Below are positions 25,611-37,600 of a stretch of 64,000 bases of DNA, piece by piece. The position numbers were made by a program, and so were the translations under genes. Every line of letters begins with the position of its first letter. Within the stretch, counting starts at the first letter, position 1. The stretch comes from Lachnospiraceae bacterium (GTDB lineage: Bacteria > Bacillota > Clostridia > Lachnospirales > Lachnospiraceae), in the NCBI GenBank assembly GCA_022791815.1, contig JAAVZU010000110.1, positions 1-64,000 of the forward strand. The letters run 5' to 3'. Below the pieces are notes generated by a model. It did not search any database, was not told the origin of the DNA, and saw only the letters and a program-made list of their open reading frames with translations.

Positions 25611-25842
25611 TGTTATTTCTCCATTCTATATTATAATAGTCCAAAAGCTGTTGATGACATTTGGAACAATAGTTTTTTTATTATATCATAATTAAAATAA
25701 AACGACTATTAGATTTACATTAGAATTTTATTTCTGTAAACATGAAACAAGAAAAAATACACATACTATTTACGCCGAATAAGTTAAAATTTTGATAGAA
25801 ACTGTGGGAGATAAACTGTAACAGATAGAAAGCAGGGATAAT

Positions 25843-26892
25843 ATGGAAAAAAGAAAAGGTAAAATTGCATTGGGAGTTGCCATTACTACAATAGTAGTAT
25901 ACTTAGTGTTCCATTTTTTATTTAGCTGGATTGCACCAGTTTTAATGGCACTTTTGGTAGGAAATATGTTACGTCCATTTATAAAATTTCTTCGCCATAG
26001 CTGCCATTTGCCCCGGTCTATTAGCGTTTTTTTGCCTATTTTTTTATTTTTTTGCGGTATTTTGTGGATTATATATTATTTTGGAGGAATGTTTTGTGGA
26101 CAACTTGTAGTTTTATTAAAGAAACTTCCCTATTATCAAGAATTGTTTAGTGGAAGCATGGGGCGGGTATGTAACTGGTGTGACGGCATCTTGCTGGTAG
26201 AAGAGGGAACGGTGTTTTCTTATTTGTCACTAAGGTTAAATAAAATTTTCTCTTGGATTTCTAATGAAAAGGTTCCCGATTTTACAATGACAGCATTTCA
26301 AATAGTAAAAAAGACATTAGGGCTTGCAGGAGCTTTTGGAGTTGTAATTATTTTGACATGTATGTTTGTAAAAGATAGAGAGGATTTGCAAGAGAAATAT
26401 AAAAAATGTTTTTTTTATAATGAAATCCATCAGCTGCTTACTCCTCTTTCAAAAGTAGGAATGGCTTATTTAAAAGCACAAGGGATTATTCTTTCTTTGG
26501 TGGGGATTACTTGTGTTGCTGGATATTGGCTTGCAGGCAGTAATTATGCGTTACTCTTTGGAGTATGTGTGGCAATTTTTGATGCTTTTCCGATGGTAGG
26601 CAGTGGGTTAATTTTAATACCATTTGCCATTGTTGCTTTAATTCAGAATCATTTTGTGGCAGCTGCTATCTATGGAACTACTTATCTGATTTGCCAGTGT
26701 ATCCGTCAGTTTTTAGAGCCAAAATTAATAGGGGATAAACTTGGAATATGTCCTTTTTATATTATGTTATCTGTATATTTTGGTATAAAATGTTTTGGGT
26801 TATGGGGAGTGATTTTGGGACCAGTTTCATTAGTGCTGATTCAGACGGTATATGAAAATATGCTGAAACCGATATATAATGATGTTCAATAA
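25843..26892 (+). CDS. AI-2E family transporter (PerM/YdbO-like)
   Basis: A 349-residue membrane protein with about eight hydrophobic segments. The conserved features of the AI-2E family are present: the N-terminal pair with APVLMALLVGNMLRPFI, and the C-terminal block with FDAFPMVGSGLILIPFAI, RQFLEPKLIGDKLGICPF and GLWGVILGPV. Characterised relatives export autoinducer-2 or exchange Na+ and H+; some act with sporulation (YtvI type). The name does not prove a quorum-sensing role. It stands alone between the RluA gene and proS. Confidence 0.9.
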   Translation: MEKRKGKIALGVAITTIVVYLVFHFLFSWIAPVLMALLVGNMLRPFIKFLRHSCHLPRSISVFLPIFLFFCGILWIIYYFGGMFCGQLVVLLKKLPYYQELFSGSMGRVCNWCDGILLVEEGTVFSYLSLRLNKIFSWISNEKVPDFTMTAFQIVKKTLGLAGAFGVVIILTCMFVKDREDLQEKYKKCFFYNEIHQLLTPLSKVGMAYLKAQGIILSLVGITCVAGYWLAGSNYALLFGVCVAIFDAFPMVGSGLILIPFAIVALIQNHFVAAAIYGTTYLICQCIRQFLEPKLIGDKLGICPFYIMLSVYFGIKCFGLWGVILGPVSLVLIQTVYENMLKPIYNDVQ

Positions 26893-27219
26893 TCTTGTTG
26901 TATATTTGAAAATAATTTTAAGAATAGTAAATGTAATTTTTTATTATTGGTTTATGTATTTGGTGGTTGTATATTGACAAAAATAAGGTGTTATTATAAA
27001 ATTGGATTATTATATGATGAGGGAAGTGTAATTTGATTCAAACAAGTTCAGGAATGAATGTTTTGTAACTGAATTGAATAACAAATAATATCAGGTAATT
27101 TTTGTAGAAGAAATTTTTATAAAAATTACCTTTTCATAATTAAACCAAAATAGAAACAGCCTTAGATAAATTAAGATTAAGGCTGAATGATAGGGAAATA
27201 ATAAAAAGGAGATAGAATT
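26893..27219 (+). other. Leader region before proS with terminator and stem-loop
   Basis: GGTAATTTTT (27094-27103) pairs with AAAAATTACC (27121-27130) followed by TTTT, a terminator. CAGCCTTA (27157-27164) pairs with TAAGGCTG (27178-27185) immediately before the proS ribosome binding site. No T-box motifs (AGAGA, TGGNACCGCG) were found, so tRNA-sensing control is not supported. Confidence 0.55.
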
Positions 27220-28656
27220 ATGTCAAACGATAAGAAGTTAGTAGAAGCAATTACCTCAATGGAGGAAGACTTTGCACAATGGTATACGGATGTGGTCAAG
27301 AAAGCAGAATTGATTGATTATTCCAGTGTAAGAGGCTGTATGATATTAAGACCAGCAGGGTATGCTATCTGGGAGAAGATTCAGCAGGAGCTTGACCGCC
27401 GCTTTAAAGAAACTGGGGTAGAAAATGTGTACATGCCAATGTTTATTCCAGAAAGCCTGTTGCAGAAAGAGAAAGATCATGTAGAGGGATTTGCACCAGA
27501 AGTAGCATGGGTGACACAAGGCGGATTAGAACCATTACAAGAGAGATTAGTGGTAAGACCTACCTCAGAAACCTTGTTCTGCGATTTGTATGCAAATATT
27601 GTACAGTCTTATCGTGATTTGCCTAAATTATACAATCAGTGGTGTTCCGTAGTACGTTGGGAGAAGACTACAAGACCATTCCTTAGAACTACTGAATTTT
27701 TATGGCAGGAAGGACATACGGCACATGCAACAGCAGAGGAAGCTGAAGAGAGAACCCAGCAGATGTTGAATGTTTATGCAGATTTTTGCGAAGAAATGCT
27801 TGCAATTCCTGTAATTAAGGGAAGAAAGACAGAGAAAGAAAAATTTGCAGGAGCAGAAGCAACTTACACAATTGAAACCTTAATGCATGATGGAAAAGCA
27901 TTACAATCAGGTACCAGCCATAACTTTGGAGATGGCTTTGCGAAAGCATTTGATATAAAGTATACGGACAAAAATAATAAATTACAATATGCACATCAGA
28001 CTTCATGGGGAATGACCACTCGTATTATTGGTGCGATTATTATGGTACATGGGGATGATTCTGGTCTGGTATTGCCACCTAGAATTGCACCTACCCAAGT
28101 GATGATTGTGCCTATTATGCAGAAAAAAGAAGGGGTACTAGAGAAAGCATTTGCATTAAAAGAGCAATTATCTAACAGTTTTTCTGTGAAAGTAGATGAC
28201 AGTGATAAGAATCCTGGCTGGAAGTTTAGTGAACAAGAGATGCGTGGTATTCCAGTTCGTGTGGAGATTGGACCAAAAGATATTGAAGCAAACCAGTGTG
28301 TTGTAGTTCGTCGTGATACAAGAGAAAAACTTGTGATTTCTTTAGATGAACTGCAAGAAAGACTTGGAGAAATTCTGGAAACAATGCAAAAAGATATGCT
28401 TGACAGAGCAGTAGCACATAGAGAAGAGCATACAAATATAGCAAAGAATTATGAAGAATTTAAGACAATTGCAAAGGATAAACCAGGTTTTATTAAAGCA
28501 ATGTGGTGTGGAGAGGAAGCTTGTGAGTTGAAGATTAAAGAGGATACTACAGTGACTTCCCGCTGTATGCCATTTGAACAGGAGAAACTTTCAGATACTT
28601 GTGTCTGTTGTGGAAAGCCTGCAAAAGCTATGGTTTATTGGGGAAAAGCATATTAA
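27220..28656 (+). CDS. proS: Prolyl-tRNA synthetase, short archaeal/eukaryal-type form
   Basis: A 478-residue class II synthetase that charges tRNA-Pro. It is the form without the large editing insertion: motif 1 near the N-terminus, motif 2 around [24 protein letters not shown], motif 3 in [19 protein letters not shown], an anticodon-binding domain (about 280-380) and a C-terminal zinc-binding domain with CGEEAC and CVCCGKPAK. It ends in MVYWGKAY, and a terminal Tyr is usual for this form. The stand-alone gene is preceded by stem-loops and followed by a strong terminator. Confidence 0.97.
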   Translation: MSNDKKLVEAITSMEEDFAQWYTDVVKKAELIDYSSVRGCMILRPAGYAIWEKIQQELDRRFKETGVENVYMPMFIPESLLQKEKDHVEGFAPEVAWVTQGGLEPLQERLVVRPTSETLFCDLYANIVQSYRDLPKLYNQWCSVVRWEKTTRPFLRTTEFLWQEGHTAHATAEEAEERTQQMLNVYADFCEEMLAIPVIKGRKTEKEKFAGAEATYTIETLMHDGKALQSGTSHNFGDGFAKAFDIKYTDKNNKLQYAHQTSWGMTTRIIGAIIMVHGDDSGLVLPPRIAPTQVMIVPIMQKKEGVLEKAFALKEQLSNSFSVKVDDSDKNPGWKFSEQEMRGIPVRVEIGPKDIEANQCVVVRRDTREKLVISLDELQERLGEILETMQKDMLDRAVAHREEHTNIAKNYEEFKTIAKDKPGFIKAMWCGEEACELKIKEDTTVTSRCMPFEQEKLSDTCVCCGKPAKAMVYWGKAY

Positions 28657-28690
28657 GAGTAAGCATAAGCATACAAATGTCTTTGATTAA

Positions 28691-28720
28691 ACCGACACTT
28701 ATAAAGGTGTCGGTTTTCCT
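28691..28720 (+). terminator. Terminator after proS
   Basis: ACCGACAC pairs with GTGTCGGT, followed by TTTTCC. Confidence 0.85.
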
Positions 28721-28821
28721 ATATCAGGTAACATTTTGAATTATAACAGTTCAGACATGCAAAAGTAAACATACAAATGTTATGGCTGGACTATTACTTT
28801 GAATTGGAAGGAAGTGAAAAT

Positions 28822-30201
28822 ATGTGTATCAATCTGCCAGAAAAAGTAGATTATATATTGAAAAAATTGCAGAAACAGGGGTTTGAGGCGTATGCCGTAG
28901 GTGGATGTGTAAGGGATGCACTGCTGGGAAGAGAACCAGAAGATTGGGATATTACCACCTCAGCAAGGCCAGAACAAGTAAAAGAGATTTTTCGTCGGAC
29001 AATTGATACTGGGATTCAGCATGGAACAGTGACTGTTATGATGGAGAAGGAAGGATTTGAAGTAACCACATATCGTATTGACGGAGAATACGACGACAGC
29101 AGACATCCCAAATCGGTGCAGTTTACTGGAGATTTAATAGAAGATCTGAAACGGAGGGATTTTACCATTAATGCTATGGCATATAACAAGGAAGAAGGTC
29201 TTGTAGATGTCTTTGATGGTGCGAAAGATTTAAGAAATGGTATGCTCCGCTGTGTAGGAAGTCCAATAGAGCGTTTTTCGGAGGATGCTCTTAGAATGCT
29301 GCGGGCAGTGCGTTTTGCTGGACAATTGGACTTTGTAATAGAAGAGGAAACAAAACAGGCAATTATAAAACTATCATCAGGTTTGGGAAAGATTAGTGCA
29401 GAACGGATCAGGGTAGAATTAGATAAATTGTTATGTTCTAGGAAACCAGAGCATTTATTAACAGCCAGTGAACTTGGAATTACCAGTATAGTATTACCAG
29501 AGTTTGACAGGATGCTTGCAACACAGCAGAATCATCCACATCATCAGTATAATGTGGGGGTTCATACTTTAAAAGCCATTGAATATGTACATGAGCAAAA
29601 AGAAGAGCTAATGTTTGGTAAAAGGACATTGTCTTTACTTAGTTGGACAGCACTTCTGCATGATATAGGAAAACCAGATACTAGGACAGTGGATGAAGAA
29701 GGAATTGACCATTTTTATCTTCATGTTCCAAAGAGCAGAGAAATGGCAAAGAATATTTTAAAACGTCTTCGTTGGGACAATCATACTATAGATACAGTAT
29801 GTCGGCTCGTGCAGTATCATGATGTATGTTTTTCTAAGAAAAAAGGGAAAATGCGCCACTTGATGAATGGAATTGGTGTGGAGTTTATGCCATATTTATT
29901 TATTATTATGAAAGCGGATATTCTTGCACAAAGTATGTATATGAGGGAAGAAAAATTGCAGAATTTACAGCAAGCCCAAAGGATGTATGAAGAGATCCAA
30001 TCTGCTGGTGACCCAGTTAGCTTAAAGATGTTGGATATTAATGGTATAGATTTGCAAGAAGCAGGATTTCCAAAGGGGAAATTATTAGGAGAGATATTGA
30101 ATGGTCTCTTAGAATGTGTAATGGAAAAACCAGAATTGAATCAAAGAGAGACACTTCTTGCCTTAGCAAAGGATGGATGGGGGGAAAGAAAAGAAAAATA
30201 A
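28822..30201 (+). CDS. cca: CCA tRNA nucleotidyltransferase with HD domain
   Basis: A 459-residue class II nucleotidyltransferase that adds or repairs the 3' CCA of tRNAs. The signature GGCVRDALLGREPEDWDI holds the metal-binding pair Asp41 and Asp43, and RRDFTINAMAYN and the RxxRF-type helix (RMLRAVRFAGQL) follow. A metal-dependent HD domain lies in the C-terminal half (TALLHDIGKPDT, about residue 276, with LVQYHD further on), which may have phosphatase activity. ATG 28822 is chosen because GGAAGG lies upstream and the catalytic motif is then near residue 27; the ATG at 28777 would add an unconserved extension. Confidence 0.95.
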   Translation: MCINLPEKVDYILKKLQKQGFEAYAVGGCVRDALLGREPEDWDITTSARPEQVKEIFRRTIDTGIQHGTVTVMMEKEGFEVTTYRIDGEYDDSRHPKSVQFTGDLIEDLKRRDFTINAMAYNKEEGLVDVFDGAKDLRNGMLRCVGSPIERFSEDALRMLRAVRFAGQLDFVIEEETKQAIIKLSSGLGKISAERIRVELDKLLCSRKPEHLLTASELGITSIVLPEFDRMLATQQNHPHHQYNVGVHTLKAIEYVHEQKEELMFGKRTLSLLSWTALLHDIGKPDTRTVDEEGIDHFYLHVPKSREMAKNILKRLRWDNHTIDTVCRLVQYHDVCFSKKKGKMRHLMNGIGVEFMPYLFIIMKADILAQSMYMREEKLQNLQQAQRMYEEIQSAGDPVSLKMLDINGIDLQEAGFPKGKLLGEILNGLLECVMEKPELNQRETLLALAKDGWGERKEK

Positions 30202-30341
30202 AAATTGTAATTTCATTTTTTCAGTAATAGTTAAGTTACCTTTTTCATAAGATTAAAAGACAAACAGGACAGTTGTTTGAATTATGACGTTTTTAGCAGG
30301 TTAATGTAAGTTAATGCAGCAAAGTATTAGGAGGTAGCAAG

Positions 30342-31325
30342 ATGGACGAAAAGATGAGGGAAGTTGTAGATCAATATGAGGTAGAGTTGAAAAATGTATA
30401 CCGTTTCCGAGGGGCGTATATGCTGGAAACGAAAGAAGGGTTAATGATACTTCGGGAATTCCGAGGTACAAAGAGTAAGGCAGAACTTGCACAGCAGATA
30501 AAGGAGGGACTTATATATCAGGGCTTTTCCAATGTAGATGTATATTTGAGAAATAAAAAAGAAGAATTGATTACAGAAAATAGTATGGGAACAAGATATG
30601 TTTTAAAGAGATGGTTTACTGGGGAAGAGTGTAATCTAAAGGATAAAAGAAGTGTTGCTGATGCGGCGAAGAATCTTGCAGTAATGCATGGCTTGATGAA
30701 GGGGATTCTGCCTCAGACAATAGAATTTCAGGGTGACACTTTTCCTATGGTAATCCGGAAACATAATCGGGAATTAAGAAGAGTGCGGGCATACATAAGG
30801 GAAAAAAAACAACGAAATGAATTTGAATTATTATTTCTTTCCTTATTTTCTGAATTTTATAAAGAAGCAGAAGAAACAGAGGAAATGTTGGAGGAACTTT
30901 CCTATGAGGAACTTTATACAGATATGATAGAGCAGCAGACTTTGTGTCATGGAAGTTATAATTATCACAATATATTATTTACACCACAAGGGATTGCTAC
31001 GACTTGCTTTGAAAAGGCACAATTGCAGATTCAGGTTATGGATTTTTATGATTTTGTAAGAAAAATTATGGAAAAAAATAATTGGAATGAAGGATATTTA
31101 GATACGGCTTTAAATAGTTATGAGAATGTTCGTCCTTTCTCAAAAGAAGAAAAGAAAGCACTTTATATTGCACTATCTTATCCAGAAAAGTTTTGGAAGG
31201 TTACAAATTTCTATTATAATCGGAAAAAGACATGGTTTTCCTCTAAAAATATTGAGAAACTGCAAGTATTACAACAGCAAAAAAATCAGAGGAGAGCAGT
31301 ATTGAAGAGACTGGAGTACCGATAA
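30342..31325 (+). CDS. CotS-like spore coat protein (kinase fold)
   Basis: A 327-residue protein of the CotS/YutH/YsxE group, which has an aminoglycoside-phosphotransferase-like kinase fold and in Bacillus is assembled in the spore coat. Evidence is the N-terminal Y-x-V lobe (KNVYRFRGAYMLETKEGLMIL), the YVLKRWFTGEECN linker, the catalytic-loop-like TLCHGSYNYHNILFT (His-Gly-Ser-Tyr-Asn-Tyr-His-Asn) and the C-terminal helices ending in YNRKKTWFSSKNIEKL. The usual catalytic Asp after HG is Ser here, so kinase activity is doubtful. It suggests the organism sporulates. It is preceded by AGGAGG. Confidence 0.82.
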   Translation: MDEKMREVVDQYEVELKNVYRFRGAYMLETKEGLMILREFRGTKSKAELAQQIKEGLIYQGFSNVDVYLRNKKEELITENSMGTRYVLKRWFTGEECNLKDKRSVADAAKNLAVMHGLMKGILPQTIEFQGDTFPMVIRKHNRELRRVRAYIREKKQRNEFELLFLSLFSEFYKEAEETEEMLEELSYEELYTDMIEQQTLCHGSYNYHNILFTPQGIATTCFEKAQLQIQVMDFYDFVRKIMEKNNWNEGYLDTALNSYENVRPFSKEEKKALYIALSYPEKFWKVTNFYYNRKKTWFSSKNIEKLQVLQQQKNQRRAVLKRLEYR

Positions 31326-31657
31326 GAATGTATTTAGCTGCAACAGGGAGAAAATTGGGAACAAATGTGGAACTTTGGTATTGTAGGTGTATGTGGACAG
31401 ACTATCAGTTATGGAAAAGGTCGGGTTAAGAGTATCCGGCTTTTTTCGCATTTAAGAGTCTAACAACTATTTATTATAAGTTGATATACTAAAATAGGAA
31501 TCTGAAAAGTAAAGAAATTGTGCATAGTAACGAAAAAAAGACAGAATTTATATATTGTATTGATAAAATAGTAAAATTTATGGTACAATTAAGGTATAGT
31601 TCATATAATTTATCAACACTTTTAAAATAATCCTGTTTCGGAAAAGGGGGAATAGGG
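31326..31657 (+). other. Intergenic region with promoter for the giant surface protein
   Basis: A weak hairpin GTCGG/CCGGC with TTTTTT (31418-31447) ends the CotS-like gene. TTGATA (31560-31565), 18 bp, TACAAT (31584-31589) forms a good sigma-A-type promoter about 70 bp before the ATG at 31658. The ribosome binding site is GGAAAAGGGGG. Confidence 0.6.
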
Positions 31658-34600
31658 ATGAAGAAAATAGTTTGTGAAAAAAAAGATTATAATGGAAGAA
31701 GAAAGACTTACAAGGGAATTGGATTGGTTGCGACAGGATTGGTCTGTATCCTTATCATGATGGGGATTTTCTGGTATATAGATAGTAAGCGGACTTCCTA
31801 TGCACAGGAGGAAACATGGGTTAACTGGGATTTAGCAAAAATGGAAGAACCAGTTAATCATACAGATAAAACATTGACTACGGCCAGAGCTACTTTTTAT
31901 GATATCTATTCAGATAGCCAGGTGTGGGATTCTTCTAGTGGCAATTATTATTCAAAGGTACAGCCTATTACAGATGGTGTTGACAAGGACAATGGAAATA
32001 CATTTACCAGATTCAATGTTGAATTGGCTACATCATTAAATGATAATGGCAAAGAATATCAATATATGTATAATAATGGTATAGAGAATAATGTGGAAGG
32101 GGTTTATCCTTTATATTGTGGTCTGACTTGGCCGGCACAATTTAAAAAAAATGATGGTACTAGTTGGGGAACTGCTGGTTTTATAGATGATTCGGATGAA
32201 TTTATGTTAAAGCAAAGATGGGGAAATTTGGTATCAGATAAAACTTTTGGTTGGTGGTTTGCAGCTGCAAACAGTAATCAATATAGTAATGATGATGAGC
32301 ATAAAGTAAGTGTGTTAGGAGTTCCAGGAAAAGCACAAGGAGCAGCAGCACAAGGGTTAGTAAATCGTGAATTAGAGAATGGTAATATTACAATTGGACA
32401 TGGTGACTATAAACGGGTATTGCCCTTTTTTGATCAAGAGTACTTAGAACAATCTTATACGGGAAAAGTTGGAGAGGGAACAAACGAGACAATAACAGAA
32501 AAAATTAGGAATGCAACATTCTATGTACAGGTTAGTAAAAATGATTTTGATAATCAAGCACCACATTTGTACGTATATGGTGATGGTGGGAAAGAATATA
32601 ATGGTAAATTTCCAGGGGAATTGATGGAGGAGTATGGAGAGTACTATGTATATTGTAGAAGTGATATAAGTTCCGCAAATGTTATTTTGAGTAAGAATTC
32701 GGGATCAAAACTTATAGAGACGTCATTAAGTGGATATAACGAATGGAAATGGGCAGCTTATAATCCTAATAATGTTAATGGTTTTATATCTTGTAGTAAA
32801 CCAATATTGCCACCTACAGCTGAACCAACAACTACAACTCAATTTGTTACTCATGGTCATGTGGTTTCCAACATTGCATTCCCATTTCGAAAAGGAGAGG
32901 ATACAACAAAGTCAGGACTTAAAATACGGGTAAAGAAATCTGATTTTAGTTATGCACCTAATGTTCATGTGTATGATGCAACAGATGCTAATGGAAATGC
33001 TGTTGCAGGCACTGGCACTTGGCCAGGACCTAAGATGACAGAGGATGGAGAATATTATGTATATTCCAATGCAAACATTACAGGAGAAGCGAAAGTGGTT
33101 CTGTCTAATAATGGTGGAGATAAAAGACCAGCTGACGGTGGATATACGGTTAGCGGAACTGCAGAGTATGACTTTAAGAGTGCAACTTTTTCTGATAGTT
33201 CAAAGGTATATTTCTCAGATGAAAAAGGAGAAAAAACAGATCCTGATTACTATTATTTTGACAGTTATTCTGATGTAATACAATTAGATGAAACGAATAA
33301 AAGAGTAGAGTATTTTCATGGCGAAAAGCAAGTACAAGATACGGATGGGATCAATGGATTTTTTCCATATAATAAAGCTGGTGAGGTCAAAGCAGATAAA
33401 ACTAATTTGAACTATGTCCATGGGGTTAAAATGGAATTAGATTTTAATATGACTGGTGATGGAAAAATAAAAGGGAAAGATATTACATTTGAGTTTACTG
33501 GTGATGATGATTTGTGGGTATTTGTAGATGGATATTTAGTGCTGGATATTGGAGGTGCCCATATTCCAATTAGCGGGAATATTAATTTCGCAGAGAAAAA
33601 AGCAACAGTAGATTATGTAAAAAAACAGGAGGCATTTGCGTCAAAATATAGAGATGGAAATTATGGCGGAACTGGTCAAGGATTTGATAAAGATGTAGTA
33701 TTTGATTTTGGCAAAGATTCTGGTGAGAAATTATATGAACTTCTTTCTGATACCACAAGAAACCATACATTGACAATTTTTTATATGGAACGTGGTAAGG
33801 GAAATTCTAACCTAAAGATTAAGTTTAACCTGCCACAGATTTCCACAATGAGTGTTGGAAATGAGGTGGATGCCAGTGATGTAAATAAGAGTTTGCAGAC
33901 AGATGCATTATGGAAAGCCTGTAATCAGCATAAGTTTCAGTACTATTTGGAAAATAAAGGAACAGAGGAAGGGGATTATGATAATAGTATAACTGATGAA
34001 ACAACACCAATAGAAAGAAATGTTTTTGCACCAATTGGATTAGCTGCCTATCGTAAAAAGGTAACATCTGAGGACGGTGCTGCCCAAAGACTTCGATTCT
34101 TTACTTTTGCAGATACAAACTATTTTTCTATGGTTGTTGCAGGAACATCTGTGAATCTGCCTACACTTAGGGGCGATGGTGCAGGAGAGGCGGAAGCAAT
34201 CGTTGGTTCAGATGGATGTGCTACGATAAATGGGCAGGAATATGTCTTTATGGGATGGACGAAGGATGAAAATTACCGGGATCATTGGGAAGAAATACAA
34301 AATGACACCTATACAGGTACTTGTCCAAAATTGGAAACAGATGGAAGCATAACAGTTACAGAAAGTACAGATTATTATGCAGTCTGGGTGAAAAAGAATC
34401 TTACTGTAACTTATTATGATGAGGTGGGTGTAGATACACCTTTAGGATATCAGACAACAAATAATAAAGTGGCATGTATTGGTCATGAAGTTTTATCGAT
34501 GGATAAATTGGTAACAGGTTATAAAAATGGAGACATGGTAATAAACTGGTGGAATAACAGTGATTTGAGCAATGGGGTAACCGAGACCAATAAACAAAGG

Positions 34601-37600
34601 ACAAAATGGAAGACAGATGAGACAAGAAAAGGTTTTATTCTTAATGGCTGGAGACTTAGTGAGACCAAAGAGGATAAGTATAGTGAACAGATTCTCTATA
34701 ACTATTTTCCGCTTTGCAATGTGAAATTATATGCAGATTGGACCAGAACCCACCATCGTGTTCAATTTAAGGTAAAGGATGCAAAACAGATTAGGACAGA
34801 AAGTGGAACGAGTGATACAGGAGATGGAAACTGGAAGTCCGATATTGTGTATTTTCCTGTTGGGACAAGTTATGTGGGATATCTTCCTTATATGACAGAT
34901 TCCAGTAGAGTAGGTGATTTTAAGGAAGTAATAGATGAAAATACAACTTATTTTGATTTTCATTCTTTACCAGTATGGGACAATCATGCAATTGTCAGAT
35001 GGACACAGAATGATGAAGAAGAGACCAGTTATCGGACTACTAAGATAGTGGAAAATGGTAAAACCCTATATCCGCAAGAGTGGGAATTAGGGAAAAGTGA
35101 TGTTGTTTTTGAAGGAGAATGGAAACAGATAACGAGTGTCATAACATACGTGCCAGGAGATTATCCAGAAAGTGACGATTTGAATTGGGAAAATGTGAAA
35201 AAGAAATACACCATTGGTCAAACACTCTATAGTCCAAATGTTGGTGAGCTTTTTGGAGAAGAAGATACTGGTGATTGGGATATTGTGGGATGGAAACAAG
35301 GTGACAAAACAGTTTCTTTTCCTTATACAGTAACAGAAGAAGATGTGGTATGGACTGCAGTGTGGAAAAAAGTGTCTGGCACAGTAACCTATCATTTTAA
35401 TGATACTGAGATAGGAATTACAGGAATACCTGATTACCGTAAAGTTTCTAGGGTAGGAAGTGCTGTGGAAAGGCTTACTTTAGAAGGAATGGGTTCATCA
35501 GCCCCTTATGATCCTGTTGGATCTGTAGGAAAAAATGGTAGCCACACTACCTATTATGTAAAAAAGAATGGAAAGGCTTATGTAATAGCAGGCTGGAAAG
35601 ATTCTGATGGAAATAAGGCAGATAGTAATACAAAAGTGGCAGAAGAGGATACTGAAGTTACTGCAATATGGAAAGAAGTTCATACTGTTTTAAATATTAT
35701 TGTAGAAGTGCCAGATGAAGATAAGAGTCAATGGGACAATGATATTGCCAAAAATAATGGCTGGAATAAAGAAGCATATGAAGGTGGTACAAAATGGACT
35801 AAAAGTGTGAATATGATTCCTGGTGAACTATTCTCTAGCTATTTTGACCCTGATAATGGCCAGTTGAAAGATATACTTTATGGTGCTGTTAAGGGAAAGA
35901 AACTTCAATATAATACCATAACATATCCAGGAGAAAATTTTCAATTAGATGATGCAGATGCAAAAGTGCCATATACAACTGACAGTCATGAATGTTCTGT
36001 TACAGGAAATTGGACACAAGGGGAGAATGTAGTTACTTTTGCATACTTGAATCCAGGTGAAAGAAATATTGCAAATGCAAGAGTAATAGGATATCAAACT
36101 TATCAAACAGATGATATAGATGCAGAATTACCAAAATCAGGCGATGTATTAATGGAAGCAGATATAGAATCCAGAAGAAGTACATTGAAAGTACCAAACT
36201 TAGAAGGATATGAGCTTTCAGGATGGACGACCTCGGGATTTCATGAGGTATTATCAGAGCCTGCAGAGAATATGGATAATGTTGTCTTATACACTGTATG
36301 GACACAGTCGGAAACGAATGATGATAGTGAGAAAAATACAGGTATCAAAACACAAACAAAAAGTGTATCATCTGTTGTACAACAAAAGTCCAAGAATGTA
36401 ATGCGGCTTTTTGGTTTTTCAAGTACGAATAGTTATGTACCATTTGCAAATGAACTTTATGAACTAGATGACCTTTTACTGGATGGCATGGCAACAGGAA
36501 GGACAGGGGCAGATGGAGGATTCCGTTTAACCTATGACCAAGTTGCATCTTTCATGAACTGCTTTAGTATAAATAGCAGTATGAGATTAAGAGAGATGAA
36601 TAAGATTTATTCTAAAGATGGTGCTGAGATTGCAGATAGACAGAAAATGTATACTACTACCTGGGAACTAAGAGATATTCATGGGTACATTACTAACCGT
36701 GCTAATAATAAAGACTTAAAACGAATGTCTGTACTAAATGGAGAAGATGCAGTAATATATGATGGACGGATTGAAGGTGAAAGAACAGAAGCATTTAAGT
36801 TTGGGAATGAAAATGAAGCACAAGGTGCTAGTTATGCAACCAGTCTGCGTGCTTTGTTTACCCATAAAATCAAAACATCAGATTTAACCATAACAAAAAA
36901 ACTTACAGAAACAGCAGCCAGTGTAGCAGCAAGAAAAGGAGAGGAAGACCAAGACTATATATTTAAAGTGTCTTTTTATCATATCTTTGGAGACACAACG
37001 AATAATGATAAGTTGCTGTATAAAGGAAATTATGTGAAACTAAATAAATATGGGAATTATATACGTGATGACCAAAACAAAATAAAAGAGTATACAGCAG
37101 AAGATGGAAAAATTATACTAAAGAACGGGGAAACAGCAATAATCAGTGGAATCCCTGTGATGACAGAATATGATATTGAAGAGGAGGATGCAAAAGGAAA
37201 GAAAGATACGTATATACTGTCTTATGCAGAAGAAATTACTGCAAAAGGATTGGCTGGTGAGAACAAAAAGTATGCTGTGTCAGATATAAATAATATTGAG
37301 AGTGAAGAATATCTGCAAAAATATGAAGATAATACATATACAAAGGAGATGATAAATAACAGGGAAAAATTAGAAAATAAAAAATTAGCGGAGTATGATG
37401 AAATTACTTCACAAATCAACCGTACAATTCAAGGTCAGATTGGAACAGCAGGATATACTTACAATTATGTTATTGAAAATGAGGTCTTAATAGATGGAAT
37501 AAGTTTATATATTGAAAAAATTATAGATGAATTTTACTATGATGATAATGAGCGTTTTTACGAGGATGTCACATATCAGGAATTGTCTCATGCAAAGCAG

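Noticed and set aside
27000..27219. T-box leader before prolyl-tRNA synthetase
   Set aside because: Stem-loops are present, but neither the AGAGA motif nor the conserved TGGNACCGCG antiterminator sequence was found.
36210..36401. Plus-strand frame inside the giant surface protein gene, and many similar overlapping frames
   Set aside because: These overlap strong coding sequence in another frame and lack start signals.
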